Part shown: piece after piece, positions 1 through 7,701 of the stretch
Layout: the number at the start of each line of letters is the position of its first letter
Position numbering within the stretch: position 1 is the stretch's first letter
Made by a program: the position numbers and the translations under genes
Notes under the pieces: generated by a model
Database searches by the model: none
What the model was told of the DNA's origin: nothing
The model's input: the letters and a program-made list of their open reading frames with translations, nothing else
Assembly (NCBI GenBank): GCA_903876445.1
Contig: CAIQZX010000016.1
Span: 1-36,818 of the forward strand
DNA from: an uncultured Pseudomonadota bacterium
Lineage (GTDB): Bacteria > Pseudomonadota > Gammaproteobacteria > Methylococcales > Methylomonadaceae
Direction of reading: 5' to 3'
DNA: 36,818 nt

Positions 1-70
1 GGACTTTCGGGGGCTAGTCTGTGAAGTGAACGGTGCTGTAATGCCGTCAGCAGCAGAAACCAGCAGGTAG
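1..70 (+). pseudogene. tnpB: C-terminal end of a TnpB-like protein (partial, cut by window start)
   Basis: The frame starting at base 2 reads DFRGLVCEVNGAVMPSAAETSR and then stops at 68-70. The same peptide, with the extension KNQKQPEVY upstream, is encoded on the minus strand of the second element copy at 23984-24061. Protein-level conservation in two diverged copies directly before the right-end hairpins fits the C-terminus of a TnpB RNA-guided nuclease, which always ends just upstream of or within the right end. Too little is present to say whether the gene outside the window is intact. Confidence 0.45.
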
Positions 71-139
71 TAGTGATACACACCTGCTCCTGAGTTAAAT
101 CAGGAATCCCCGTTCCCTTTAGGGCGGGGAGGATGTCAA
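1..139 (+). mobile_element. Right end of an IS200/IS605-type (TnpB-associated) element
   Basis: The segment ends in the pattern typical of IS200/IS605 right ends: a GC-rich hairpin (CCCCG at 108-112 with CGGGG at 125-129, plus CCC 115-117 with GGG 122-124) followed by GGATGTCAA. Two further hairpins lie upstream (AGCAGGT 62-68 with ACCTGCT 82-88; CCTGA 89-93 with TCAGG 100-104). This three-hairpin string is the layout expected of the scaffold of a TnpB omega/reRNA, so the bases from 140 onward would be the guide if the locus is transcribed. The element is cut by the window start. A second copy lies inverted at 23915. The IS assignment is good; an active RNA is inference. Confidence 0.7.
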
Positions 140-335
140 CTACATCACAAAAGAACTCGCGAATGTTTAAATCATGAAGCAGTGCAATTTGTTCGAGCCT
201 AGACACCGAAACATTGGTTTCACCTCTTTCAATACAGCCATAACCATTTAATGACATATCCAATTTAGCCGCGACACTCTCTTGCGACCAACCTTTTTCC
301 AATCTTAGAAGACGGATTTTCCCTTTTATTAACAT
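1..335 (-). CDS. XRE-family HTH regulator, 3' end replaced by IS sequence
   Basis: An ATG at 335 opens a frame that stays open to the window edge (111 codons visible). Residues 5-62 form a classic Cro/CI (HTH_3) DNA-binding domain: IRLLRLEKGWSQ, then ESVAAKLDMS, the IERGETNVS turn, and LEQIALLHDLNIREFF. After residue 65 the frame runs into the IS right end and encodes element sequence (DILPALKGTGIPDL). The HTH domain is therefore whole, but the natural C-terminus has been cut off and replaced. The protein could still bind DNA if the chimeric tail is tolerated. A 7-bp inverted repeat 34 bp upstream is a candidate operator. The native target gene cannot be told. The start has no strong ribosome binding site. 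Confidence 0.7.
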   Translation of the reverse strand, partial: MLIKGKIRLLRLEKGWSQESVAAKLDMSLNGYGCIERGETNVSVSRLEQIALLHDLNIREFFCDVVDILPALKGTGIPDLTQEQVCITTTCWFLLLTALQHRSLHRLAPES

Positions 336-739
336 TTTGGCAACCTTAAATCAGTAACTGTAATTGTCACTATAGGCGGTTGAATTCTATAGTACCAGCA
401 ATAAAAATAAAATTTTGGGTTAAAGAAGTTGAAATCAAAAGTTACTGAATTTAAGAAGAAATTTTCTTAAAAACTGTCCGAAACTATTGAGTAGTGGCAA
501 GAGTAGCATTGCAAAAGTCTCAAACCAGTCTTATTTTGAAATAATAGGGTGACAATTTTAATCATTAAAAATAAAAAAAATACTTTAAAATCATTTTGTT
601 GTACCAAATTAGGGTTTTATTTTTTTGTTGGGTTCTATTTTGGAATCGTAGAATTGTAAAAAAAAAATTACTTTTTTTTGTGGTGTGGTACAAATGCGTC
701 ACTTCAAATAAACGATAAAAGTTAGAGATTCGTATAAAA
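336..739. other. Gene-free AT-rich stretch before the partner-switch operon
   Basis: No convincing gene is present. Besides the 369-393 inverted repeat it holds an 8-bp inverted repeat, TTGTACCA (599-606) and TGGTACAA (686-693), 79 bp apart, just upstream of the PAS-SpoIIE gene. This could be a split operator or a remnant of a small element. Poly-A and poly-T tracts between them make any promoter call unreliable. A minus-strand open frame across 565-780 is Phe/Ile/Lys-rich low-complexity sequence and is not supported as a gene. Confidence 0.4.
369..393. promoter_or_regulatory. Candidate operator (inverted repeat) upstream of the XRE gene
   Basis: ACTATAG (369-375) and CTATAGT (387-393) form a perfect 7-bp inverted repeat with an 11-bp spacer. 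Read on the minus strand, one half-site contains TATAGT, a possible -10 box for the XRE gene starting at 335. An inverted repeat overlapping the core promoter is the usual layout for an autorepressor of this family. Function is inferred from position only. Confidence 0.4.
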
Positions 740-2155
740 ATGAATATAAAGATGAGAATTTTATTTCGTAAATTGCCCATTCAATTAGTCTGTATTTTTT
801 TAGTTACGGCGTTGTCAATGGGAAGCTATGAAATTTTGAAAGAACTCTATTTCAAAGGACAATTAACTTTATGGGAATCACACATTATTACAATTTTCGT
901 AACAGCTACATCTTCTATGATTGCAGCTTTTTTTATGAGTCATTTAGCAAGAAAATTGGTAAACACCGCACAAGAATCTCAATTTAAAGTCCAAAGTATT
1001 ATGGAAAATTTATTTGATGCCATAATTATCATTGATAAATTTGGCATCATTGAAATGGTCAATCCAGCGGCAGAAAAGATATTTGGCTATGATTCAAAAA
1101 AACTCATTGGTCACAATGTTAAAATTTTAATGCCAGAACCACATTCTAGTAACCACAACGGTTATCTCGATAATTACCTAACGACAAAAATTCCTAAAAT
1201 TATTGGTCATGTTCGGCAAAGAGTTCAGGGGATTCATTCTGATGGAACAGTCATCCCTATAGATTTGGTTGTAAATGAAATGCTTCATCATAATCAAGTT
1301 GCATTTATAGCGACCATCAGGGATGTGACTAAAGAGAATCGTATCAATCTTGAAATGAGACAACTGAGAGAAACTGAGAAAAAAATGCTGAAGCATTTAA
1401 AAGATGAGCTTCAGATGGCAAGTCACATTCAAGCCAATATGCTTCCGACAAAATTTTTACTTTATCCTGAATGCAAAGAAATTGAGGTCTTTGCCTCAAT
1501 GACACCTGCAAATGAAATAGGGGGGGATTTTTATGATGTTTTTCTTATGAATGCGGAAAAAGTCTTTATCGCCGTTGGTGATGTTACAGGTAAAGGCGTA
1601 TGCGCTGCTCTACACATGACTGAATGTATGGCACATCTACACATGATTGCGGCACGCGAATCAAAACCGCATAAAATTTTGCAAAAGTTGAATAATCGTC
1701 TTTGTGAAAATAATGGCTCTGGTATGTACATAACTTTGTGCTGCGGAATTTTTAATATGGTAACGGGCGAATTTGTTTATTCGAGTGCTGGACATAGCCC
1801 ACCACTGACGAATAAAGATACGAAACGTTTTGAATTTATGCCGATGCCAAGTTCTATTGTTCTTGGATTTGTAAAAGACGCAAAATATAAATCCGTGGCT
1901 TTACAATTAAATCCGGGAGACAGTGTTTTTCTTTATACAGACGGCGTGACGGATGCCACAAATAAACAACAAGATTTATTTTGCGACGAAAGATTGTTGG
2001 AAACCTTATCTACCTTAAACGAAGCTAGCCCGAAGGTCATTATTGAGCATGTGAAGAATGAAATTGAAACGTTTGCTCATGAAGTTGATCAAGCGGATGA
2101 CATAACCATGCTGTGTTTTCGCTACCTTCGACCGCTCAATCCAAGCATGTCATAA
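740..2155 (+). CDS. Membrane PAS-SpoIIE (PP2C) phosphatase, RsbU-type, with FixL-like PAS
   Basis: 471 aa. Two hydrophobic segments (about residues 14-33 and 48-68) anchor it in the membrane. A PAS domain follows (about 80-197), then a coiled-coil linker (200-235) and a SpoIIE-type phosphatase domain (240-462) with metal-binding motifs GGDFYDVF (261-268), GDVTGKGV (280-287) and the late QADDITM (451-457). Such proteins dephosphorylate STAS anti-anti-sigma proteins, and the gene is followed by RsbW-like and STAS genes. The PAS matches FixL closely: MPEPHSSNHNGY, then IIGHVRQRVQGIHSDGT. His139 aligns with the FixL heme ligand His200 and Arg159 with Arg220, with identical spacing. An oxygen-sensing phosphatase is therefore likely but unproven. 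An ATG at 752 is an alternative start. Confidence 0.9.
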   Translation: MNIKMRILFRKLPIQLVCIFLVTALSMGSYEILKELYFKGQLTLWESHIITIFVTATSSMIAAFFMSHLARKLVNTAQESQFKVQSIMENLFDAIIIIDKFGIIEMVNPAAEKIFGYDSKKLIGHNVKILMPEPHSSNHNGYLDNYLTTKIPKIIGHVRQRVQGIHSDGTVIPIDLVVNEMLHHNQVAFIATIRDVTKENRINLEMRQLRETEKKMLKHLKDELQMASHIQANMLPTKFLLYPECKEIEVFASMTPANEIGGDFYDVFLMNAEKVFIAVGDVTGKGVCAALHMTECMAHLHMIAARESKPHKILQKLNNRLCENNGSGMYITLCCGIFNMVTGEFVYSSAGHSPPLTNKDTKRFEFMPMPSSIVLGFVKDAKYKSVALQLNPGDSVFLYTDGVTDATNKQQDLFCDERLLETLSTLNEASPKVIIEHVKNEIETFAHEVDQADDITMLCFRYLRPLNPSMS

Positions 2156-2203
2156 ACTTGTTATACAATGGTGATATAACTTTTATTTTTGGAGATTAAA
2201 GAA

Positions 2204-2629
2204 ATGCAATCCATTGGGAAATTTGAACTACAGATATTTAATGACTTTTCCGAGTTTAAGGTTATGAACGCATGGTTACAAAATGTATTTAAAACCCTAG
2301 CATTGCCCGAATTACTTGCCAAAGATTTAGATGTTTGTGTAAATGAAGCCGTTACCAATATCATTCTTTATGCCTATGAAGATCAAAAATCTCATCAAAT
2401 TCAGATGCAAATTGAATTTAATGAAAATGAAGAAATCTGTTTAACCATTCAAGATGACGGCTCACCTTTCGATCCGTTCAGCGCAGTTTTAACTGATAAG
2501 TACGAAAAGATTGACGGCTTAAACATCGGTGGATTAGGAATTCCATTGATGCGTAGCTTAACAAGTCAACGTCATTATCGTTGGGTTAATGGAAAAAACA
2601 ACACGACTCTTTGCTTTTGTTTGTCTTAA
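2204..2629 (+). CDS. RsbW-like anti-sigma serine kinase (HATPase_c_2)
   Basis: 141 aa from the ATG at 2204, chosen over a TTG at 2189 because GGAG at 2191-2194 sits nine bases upstream of the ATG. It is a single GHKL ATPase domain: N-box with Glu48 and Asn52 (NEAVTNIILYAY), G1 box QDDGSPFDP (83-91) and G2 box GGLGIPLMR (109-117). These are the marks of RsbW/SpoIIAB-type kinases that bind a sigma factor or other partner and phosphorylate a STAS protein. The STAS gene follows 64 bp downstream and the opposing phosphatase precedes it. No sigma factor is encoded nearby, so its output partner is unknown. Confidence 0.88.
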   Translation: MQSIGKFELQIFNDFSEFKVMNAWLQNVFKTLALPELLAKDLDVCVNEAVTNIILYAYEDQKSHQIQMQIEFNENEEICLTIQDDGSPFDPFSAVLTDKYEKIDGLNIGGLGIPLMRSLTSQRHYRWVNGKNNTTLCFCLS

Positions 2630-2693
2630 AGATAGCGGCATTTTATTTCTCTTAACATAACACGTTGTAATTATTTAACTTTGGAGTATGAAA

Positions 2694-3059
2694 ATGGAAA
2701 TAAGTTCTGAACAATTGGATGGTGACATCTATAAAATAAATTTAACGGGTCGAATGGATATTCCGGGTAATGCCGAAGTAGACATTACATTTTCTGGAAT
2801 GACTGCATCCCCGCGTAAATTTTTTATTTTGGATCTTTCGGGTGTAGATTTTATTGCGTCTATTGGTATTCGTACCATTCTTATGAGTGCGAAAGCAATT
2901 CAGAATCGTGGTGGAAAAATCGTACTATTAAATCCAGATAGTCATGTTGAAAAAATCTTATCGGTAGCTGGTGTTGGTACAATACTCGACATCGTTCACA
3001 GTTTAGAAACAGCACTCATTATGTTTTCATCACAGCCCACTTTGGAAGAAAATGATTGA
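2694..3059 (+). CDS. STAS-domain anti-sigma factor antagonist (RsbV-like)
   Basis: 121 aa from the ATG at 2694, preferred over the ATG at 2688 because GGAG then lies at a normal 7-base distance rather than 1. The STAS fold is clear: LTGRMDIPGN, FILDLSGVDFIASIGIR and GGKIVLLNP. Ser56 in IASIG is the expected site phosphorylated by the upstream RsbW-like kinase and dephosphorylated by the SpoIIE protein. The three genes make a complete partner-switching cycle. The C-terminal dozen residues are acidic and probably disordered. Confidence 0.9.
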   Translation: MEISSEQLDGDIYKINLTGRMDIPGNAEVDITFSGMTASPRKFFILDLSGVDFIASIGIRTILMSAKAIQNRGGKIVLLNPDSHVEKILSVAGVGTILDIVHSLETALIMFSSQPTLEEND

Positions 3060-3114
3060 AAACTGTAACTCGATGTTCAACTTTTGAGTAGTTACAAAAT
3101 ATGAAATTGATTGC

Positions 3115-3379
3115 TTGACATCCTCCACACCCTAAAAGGTTACCTAAAAGCCCGTAAAGCCCCGCCGTTCAGGGCGGGGATGTAAGGGTGCTTTTGATTT
3201 TGTTGTATTCATGTTGATCTTTCTTCTGTTGGGTGCGCTGTTGCTGCGTACTTCCTCTATCTGGCTTTTAAGCTACAGATAGGTTGAAATAAGGTGTTTT
3301 TCAGAAACACCTCTTTCGGGTATGAAGGGCTAAACTAAGGAATCCCCGTTTTAACCCTTTAGGGCGGGTAGGATGTCAA
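3115..3379 (+). mobile_element. Non-coding IS200/IS605-derived miniature element
   Basis: It carries both ends of an IS200/IS605-type element and no transposase. On the left is TTGACATCCTCC (3115-3126) and a left-end hairpin (CCCCGCC 3160-3166 with GGCGGGG 3173-3179, followed by ATGTAAG). On the right is AATCCCCG, then CCCTTTAGGGCGGG and GGATGTCAA ending at 3379. The interior forms hairpins (TATCTG/CAGATA around 3258-3281; GGTGTTT/AAACACC around 3292-3310), as in a TnpB omega-RNA scaffold. It fills most of the 410-bp gap between the STAS gene and the end of the chemotaxis operon. It would be mobilised only in trans. Confidence 0.65.
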
Positions 3380-3469
3380 AAAGCTAAAAAACAAATACTT
3401 TGAAATAATTGAGTGCTGGGCTGGTTTAACTGACCGTGCGAGATTCTCCACCTAGAGCTGACAACTCGA

Positions 3470-3865
3470 TCAACCGTAACTAGGACAATTATTGAATAAA
3501 GCGTTTATGTCCAACACTAAACCAACTTCTCCACTACCTAACAACGTGCAACCCGTCACGCCACGAATGTGTGATAAATAGCCTTGTAATGGGCGCGAAA
3601 GGACATTGTACTGACCAATCAATTCATTTACTTTGATAGCAATACATTGCTGTTTTTTTCCAACAACAATAACAAATAAATGTTTTTCATCATTCATTAA
3701 ATCTTGAACTACGGGAACTGTATCTTGATGGCTACCTTTTAAAAACTGTATAGGAATAACATGCTCTTCCTCTTCTAGCTTCAGCATATAACCGCCTTCG
3801 TTAGCCGATACTCGCATCAAACCTTCATTATCCGTGCGAACAATGCGCTGTATTCTGTCAATAGG
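3470..3865 (-). CDS. CheA3-like protein, C-terminal P5 (CheW-like) part, downstream of a frameshift
   Basis: This is the missing end of the long CheA encoded at 3817-7158. Conceptually restoring one base near 3866 gives the continuous reading IIPIDRIQRIVRTDNEG, and then a CheW-like fold (HVIPIQFL, HLFVIVVGKK, NELIGQYNVL, VTGCTLLGSGEVGLVLDI). The latter is the standard CheA C-terminus that docks on CheW and receptors. As the sequence stands, this part can be translated separately only from a weak TTG/ATG near 3817-3820. P5 codons remain free of stops, so the shift is either recent, a sequencing or assembly error, or a recoding site. Confidence 0.8.
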   Translation of the reverse strand, partial: PIDRIQRIVRTDNEGLMRVSANEGGYMLKLEEEEHVIPIQFLKGSHQDTVPVVQDLMNDEKHLFVIVVGKKQQCIAIKVNELIGQYNVLSRPLQGYLSHIRGVTGCTLLGSGEVGLVLDINALFNNCPSYG

Positions 3866-6800
3866 ATAATATATTGTATCGAATTTACTCGCACGACCAT
3901 TCCATCAAGGAGTAACATCGTCAGTGACATTGTTAATGTAAAGCGAATTCCGCCACCTAATGGTAAATTCGTAACAAACAAACTGCCGCCCAACGGGGTT
4001 AAATACTCTTTAATATCTGCAAACTCTAATCCACCATAATTTGAATCATCGTTTGACGTTACACCATATTCTTTATGAAAAATCATATCTATCGACGGCT
4101 TTTCCTGCCAGCCTAATTGCTTGGCACGTTGAGCAATTCTTTCCAAATCAATACCAATACCATCGTCTTCAACCGTTAATTGAATCCGATCTTCGTTTTC
4201 AACCAAAGCAACACGCAAAGAACCTCGTCCATCTTTTCCAATTGCGACACGATGTTCTGGTGATTGAATACTTTGCAAAATGCAGAAACCGACTAATGCG
4301 CGTAATGGCGACTTTAAGTTTTCTAACAATGTCATATCAAGTGATATGTCATCACCTTCAACTGTATTGAAATCGACATATCGATTATTTTTTCTAGCTA
4401 ACGCTTCAACAAATGGCACTAAGGGTTTTAATAACTGACTCACGGAGCGCATTCGTCCCGAAATCGCTTCTTCTTGCAACTGTGTAAGCAAAACATTCGT
4501 TTGCATACCAATTTGCACCATTTTTTCGATTTTTTCTTGTAACAATAGCAGTGAAAGACGAACATCATCTTTTGCAAGTGACCATTGACCATGAAAAGCA
4601 TTCATTTTAGATTCAATGGTTTTAATTAAATCATCTTTAACGAGTTCATCAAGTAAGTGTTGAACCATCGTTTGATGCGTCACTAATTCGCCGATAGACT
4701 CAAGCATATTACCTGATAGCTGACCTTGTTGTGCGGCTACCGGAATTTCGCCATCGTTTAAAAATAGACCCTCTTGCATTTTTTCAGGCGTGTCATCGAA
4801 ATCACTCAATTTTCTATCTGTTAGCGTTTGTTTTACAAAAAGAAAATTTCCTGTTGAATCCAATATATCTAAAGCCTCTCCAATTTGAGTAGGGTTCAAC
4901 GAGGTGGCGAGTAAAAAATCAAACAAGGTACGATTATCATCAAAAACGGTTACGTTACTAATCGCTTGCACAACGCCCGATTCAATCCAGTTTAGGAAGT
5001 TACAGGCTAAATTTTCATCTTGTTCTAAATCTGCTCGAATAATATAAAAATATTTGCCTTTTTGAATCGCCTCGGAAGCAATTTTCACACTTTCTGTTGT
5101 GAGAACCTTATGAAATGATTTAGGCAAACCTAAGCGTGCTTCTATACTTTGAGAAGAAATTGTTCCTGTCGATGTAAAGGCAACAGATGACGCTTCTTGG
5201 AATAATTTTTCAATTAACGCCATATCTGGCATACATCCAGACGTGATGTTTTCGAAAACCAATTCCATGTCCGTAATGAACGATTTTGCAATGTGTAACA
5301 TTACAGCATCGGTTTTCATAACATCGTTGATAACTCTTGCAAACAAATCACTTAATACCGTGCATAAATGTGCGGCAGTTCTGAATTCGTAATGCTGACA
5401 AGCATAATAAATTTCGCGTAATAGCTCGGTAATGTGCAAGCAGTTTTCATTTATGTCTACTTCATTTTTAATCAGTTCTAGCAATCGACGTATTAAAATT
5501 AAACTTTCAAATACACGATCGACACACCATTTTTCTAAAAATGTTTTCGCACAAAAATTGGTTGGCTTATTATTTTCTGGAAGGATGTTTTCAATAGCGA
5601 CTAAGGTTTCGTACAATCGAAACTCAAAATGATGTAATTTATTTTCAACAGTTTCGCCCTGTTCTAATGCAACAAAAAAATCTTCAGCGATTTCTGCTAA
5701 ATGGAAAAAACCTTGTGCTTCCGAGATATTTTTAATTTTATGTGCCGCGTCAATTAACTCATCAACGTGAACATTAACATTTGCACTGATTTCTCTTCGT
5801 CCAAAAATAGCAAAAACGTGAAGGGGTTCTTGGATTTCAGCGAAAAATTGAATAATGGGGATATTACTTTCAATATCGTGATTGGTGTGCGGTACTGAGT
5901 TTGGATTTTCAAATAAAATTGTTAATTGTTGGACTAAATTCGACGCATCTTCGATTGTAGGTAAAACTATTGCTAAGTATTGCCCTAAAAAAGTTTGCCA
6001 TTTTGCTAAACCAATTTGCGTTGCCGCAAATAATAATCGCATGGTAGCTTCAGCAAAATCTAATTGCAAACGTGCAGGCGAATTAGCGTATTCGTTCACA
6101 ATACTTCGCATTTCAAACAAAATATCATTCGCCATATCGACGAAAAGGTCTAAATACACCGGATCATCTACTAATGATTCTATTTTATCAAAAATCATTG
6201 CCAATACAGGTTCATCAACGGGCGTTACATCACCGCCAAAATCCCGATTGAAAAGACTCAATAAACCATCGTATAACGCTCTGAACTGTTCTTCACTTTG
6301 ATTTGATTGGGCTAAAAATTCCTCGATGATAAATTTCCATTCCGGTAATTTAATTTGTTCAACCGCTAATTGAAGGGATAAACAGGCATTTAAAAAATCA
6401 GCTTGTGCTTCAGTGACATCAATTTTGAAATTTTCAATCGCCATTTCCATATTTTCGAAAATGTCACTCGCCATATCCGAGAAAATTTCTCGATAAACCG
6501 GATCATTAGCTAACGTTTCTGTATTATCAAAAATAATCGATTCAATAGCTCTATCGATAGCTTCATCGGCATTTTCATTATCAGCAATGTCAATATCACC
6601 ATTTTCAATCATTTCAGTTATAAATGCTTCATTTACAATGGTTTCATCAGCAGTAGATTTATCGAAAGTAGGCGGAACTTCATCGATAACTTGCATTTTT
6701 TGGCGCGATTTTTTAGGTTTCTTTTCAACAGGCGAATTACGACAACGTGCCAATTTATCTTTCATTCGTTCAACAAGATCGTTTGACATTTCTGGATCGG

Positions 6801-7158
6801 TATCTTGCTGGGTTTCACATATTTGTGACAACATAGGATGTAAAACATCAACCATTTCAAGCAATAAATCAATGAGTTCGGCATCTAACGGAACACCTTC
6901 ATCACGCACTAATCCGACTAAATCTTCAGCAACGTGCGCCCGTGATTCAATAACGGAAAGTCCCATGACGCGAGAATTGCCTTTAAATGTGTGCATGGCT
7001 CGAAATAAACTACTTATCGTATCGGCATCTGTTGGCGCATCTTTCAAAATAAGTAATGCTTCTTCCATTGCACCTAAAGTTTGTTCGCTCTCATCGGCGT
7101 AAAGCCCCCAAACTTCATCTAATTCACTTGACATGGCTATTTCTCTATAATTTGTCAT
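3817..7158 (-). CDS. cheA: CheA3-like long chemotaxis protein: P1 (Hpt), long helical linker, decayed ATPase; frameshifted at its 3' end
   Basis: 1113 aa before the premature stop. Residues 12-138 are an Hpt/P1 domain with phospho-accepting His56 in RAMHTFKGNSRVMG. Residues 205-285 and 318-398 are two copies of an Hpt-like helical repeat (FDNTETLANDPVY / FDKIESLVDDPVY) without the active His. A further Hpt-like stretch has AAHKIKNISEAQG (471-483). Residues 885-1080 resemble CheA P3/P4, but the N-box is lost (GFCILQSIQSPEHR where CheA has NAxDHG) and the G2 box is changed (NYGGLEFADI for GRGVGMDV), so ATP binding is doubtful. The best reading is a phospho-relay and possibly regulatory CheA, phosphorylated by the P1-less kinase at 13373-14578. 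Start is ATG 7158 or, with a better AGAG site, ATG 7134. Confidence 0.88.
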   Translation of the reverse strand: MTNYREIAMSSELDEVWGLYADESEQTLGAMEEALLILKDAPTDADTISSLFRAMHTFKGNSRVMGLSVIESRAHVAEDLVGLVRDEGVPLDAELIDLLLEMVDVLHPMLSQICETQQDTDPEMSNDLVERMKDKLARCRNSPVEKKPKKSRQKMQVIDEVPPTFDKSTADETIVNEAFITEMIENGDIDIADNENADEAIDRAIESIIFDNTETLANDPVYREIFSDMASDIFENMEMAIENFKIDVTEAQADFLNACLSLQLAVEQIKLPEWKFIIEEFLAQSNQSEEQFRALYDGLLSLFNRDFGGDVTPVDEPVLAMIFDKIESLVDDPVYLDLFVDMANDILFEMRSIVNEYANSPARLQLDFAEATMRLLFAATQIGLAKWQTFLGQYLAIVLPTIEDASNLVQQLTILFENPNSVPHTNHDIESNIPIIQFFAEIQEPLHVFAIFGRREISANVNVHVDELIDAAHKIKNISEAQGFFHLAEIAEDFFVALEQGETVENKLHHFEFRLYETLVAIENILPENNKPTNFCAKTFLEKWCVDRVFESLILIRRLLELIKNEVDINENCLHITELLREIYYACQHYEFRTAAHLCTVLSDLFARVINDVMKTDAVMLHIAKSFITDMELVFENITSGCMPDMALIEKLFQEASSVAFTSTGTISSQSIEARLGLPKSFHKVLTTESVKIASEAIQKGKYFYIIRADLEQDENLACNFLNWIESGVVQAISNVTVFDDNRTLFDFLLATSLNPTQIGEALDILDSTGNFLFVKQTLTDRKLSDFDDTPEKMQEGLFLNDGEIPVAAQQGQLSGNMLESIGELVTHQTMVQHLLDELVKDDLIKTIESKMNAFHGQWSLAKDDVRLSLLLLQEKIEKMVQIGMQTNVLLTQLQEEAISGRMRSVSQLLKPLVPFVEALARKNNRYVDFNTVEGDDISLDMTLLENLKSPLRALVGFCILQSIQSPEHRVAIGKDGRGSLRVALVENEDRIQLTVEDDGIGIDLERIAQRAKQLGWQEKPSIDMIFHKEYGVTSNDDSNYGGLEFADIKEYLTPLGGSLFVTNLPLGGGIRFTLTMSLTMLLLDGMVVRVNSIQYIILLTEYSALFARIMKV

Positions 7159-7238
7159 TTATCGATAATTTTTAACTCCACCTATAAAACTCAAACGTTC
7201 AGATGGAGCATTCTATTCAGTCTTAAAACTTAATAGCT

Positions 7239-7643
7239 CTAACCCATCAATATCTTTTTGATAGTACGTTCCATTTCTGCACCACGAACGGCAGCTAAGT
7301 CTAACGAAACAGCACCAGATGGCTTCGTAATAATCGCATCAGCTCCGTACAAACGTGCTTTCGCAGCATAAGGTGAACCTTCTAATGCAACCGATGATAA
7401 AATAACAATTTTAGCTTTTGTTTTTGGGCGGGCTTGACGCAAAAACTCCAAACCATCCATTTCTGGCATTTCAATATCCAGCATAATCAACGACAAGTCA
7501 GGATTTTTCGCAAGTTCTTCAAGTGCCTTTTTACCATTGTCGGCATTTGCCACAACTGAAAAGTCACTCCATTTACTGATAATTCCACGGATTACATTAC
7601 GCATCATCACAGAATCATCAACTATCATCACTTTATAAGCCAT
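7239..7643 (-). CDS. cheY: CheY-like single-domain response regulator (CheB-type receiver)
   Basis: 134 aa from the ATG at 7643, chosen because GGGAGAGG lies just upstream. The frame extends 8 codons further without support. A full receiver: acidic pair Asp9/Asp10 (VDDS), phospho-acceptor Asp56 in IMLDIEMPEMDG, SS at 83-84, and Lys107 in ITKPSGAVSLD. The KPSG segment and overall sequence look more like the receiver of CheB than a classical CheY. It lies between the soluble MCP and the long CheA, the position of cheY6 in the Rhodobacter operon. It probably carries the signal to the motility motor or acts as phosphate sink; the target is not visible here. Confidence 0.9.
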   Translation of the reverse strand: MAYKVMIVDDSVMMRNVIRGIISKWSDFSVVANADNGKKALEELAKNPDLSLIMLDIEMPEMDGLEFLRQARPKTKAKIVILSSVALEGSPYAAKARLYGADAIITKPSGAVSLDLAAVRGAEMERTIKKILMG

Positions 7644-7701
7644 TTCTACCTCTCCCAGAATTTTCAAATCTAATTATAGTGTTGTCAAAATTTTTAAATG
7701 C

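Noticed and set aside
565-780. Minus-strand ORF upstream of the PAS-SpoIIE gene
   Set aside because: Low-complexity Phe/Ile/Lys-rich sequence from poly-A/T tracts, overlapping the start of a well-supported gene.
3115-3379. CRISPR-like or riboswitch element because of repeated GC-rich hairpins
   Set aside because: No regular repeat-spacer pattern and no known riboswitch core; the hairpins match IS200/IS605 ends.
4041-4370. Plus-strand ORFs inside the long CheA and the MCP genes (also 5882-6301, 6587-7102, 9916-10239)
   Set aside because: Antisense shadows of strongly coding minus-strand genes, with no ribosome sites or recognisable domains.
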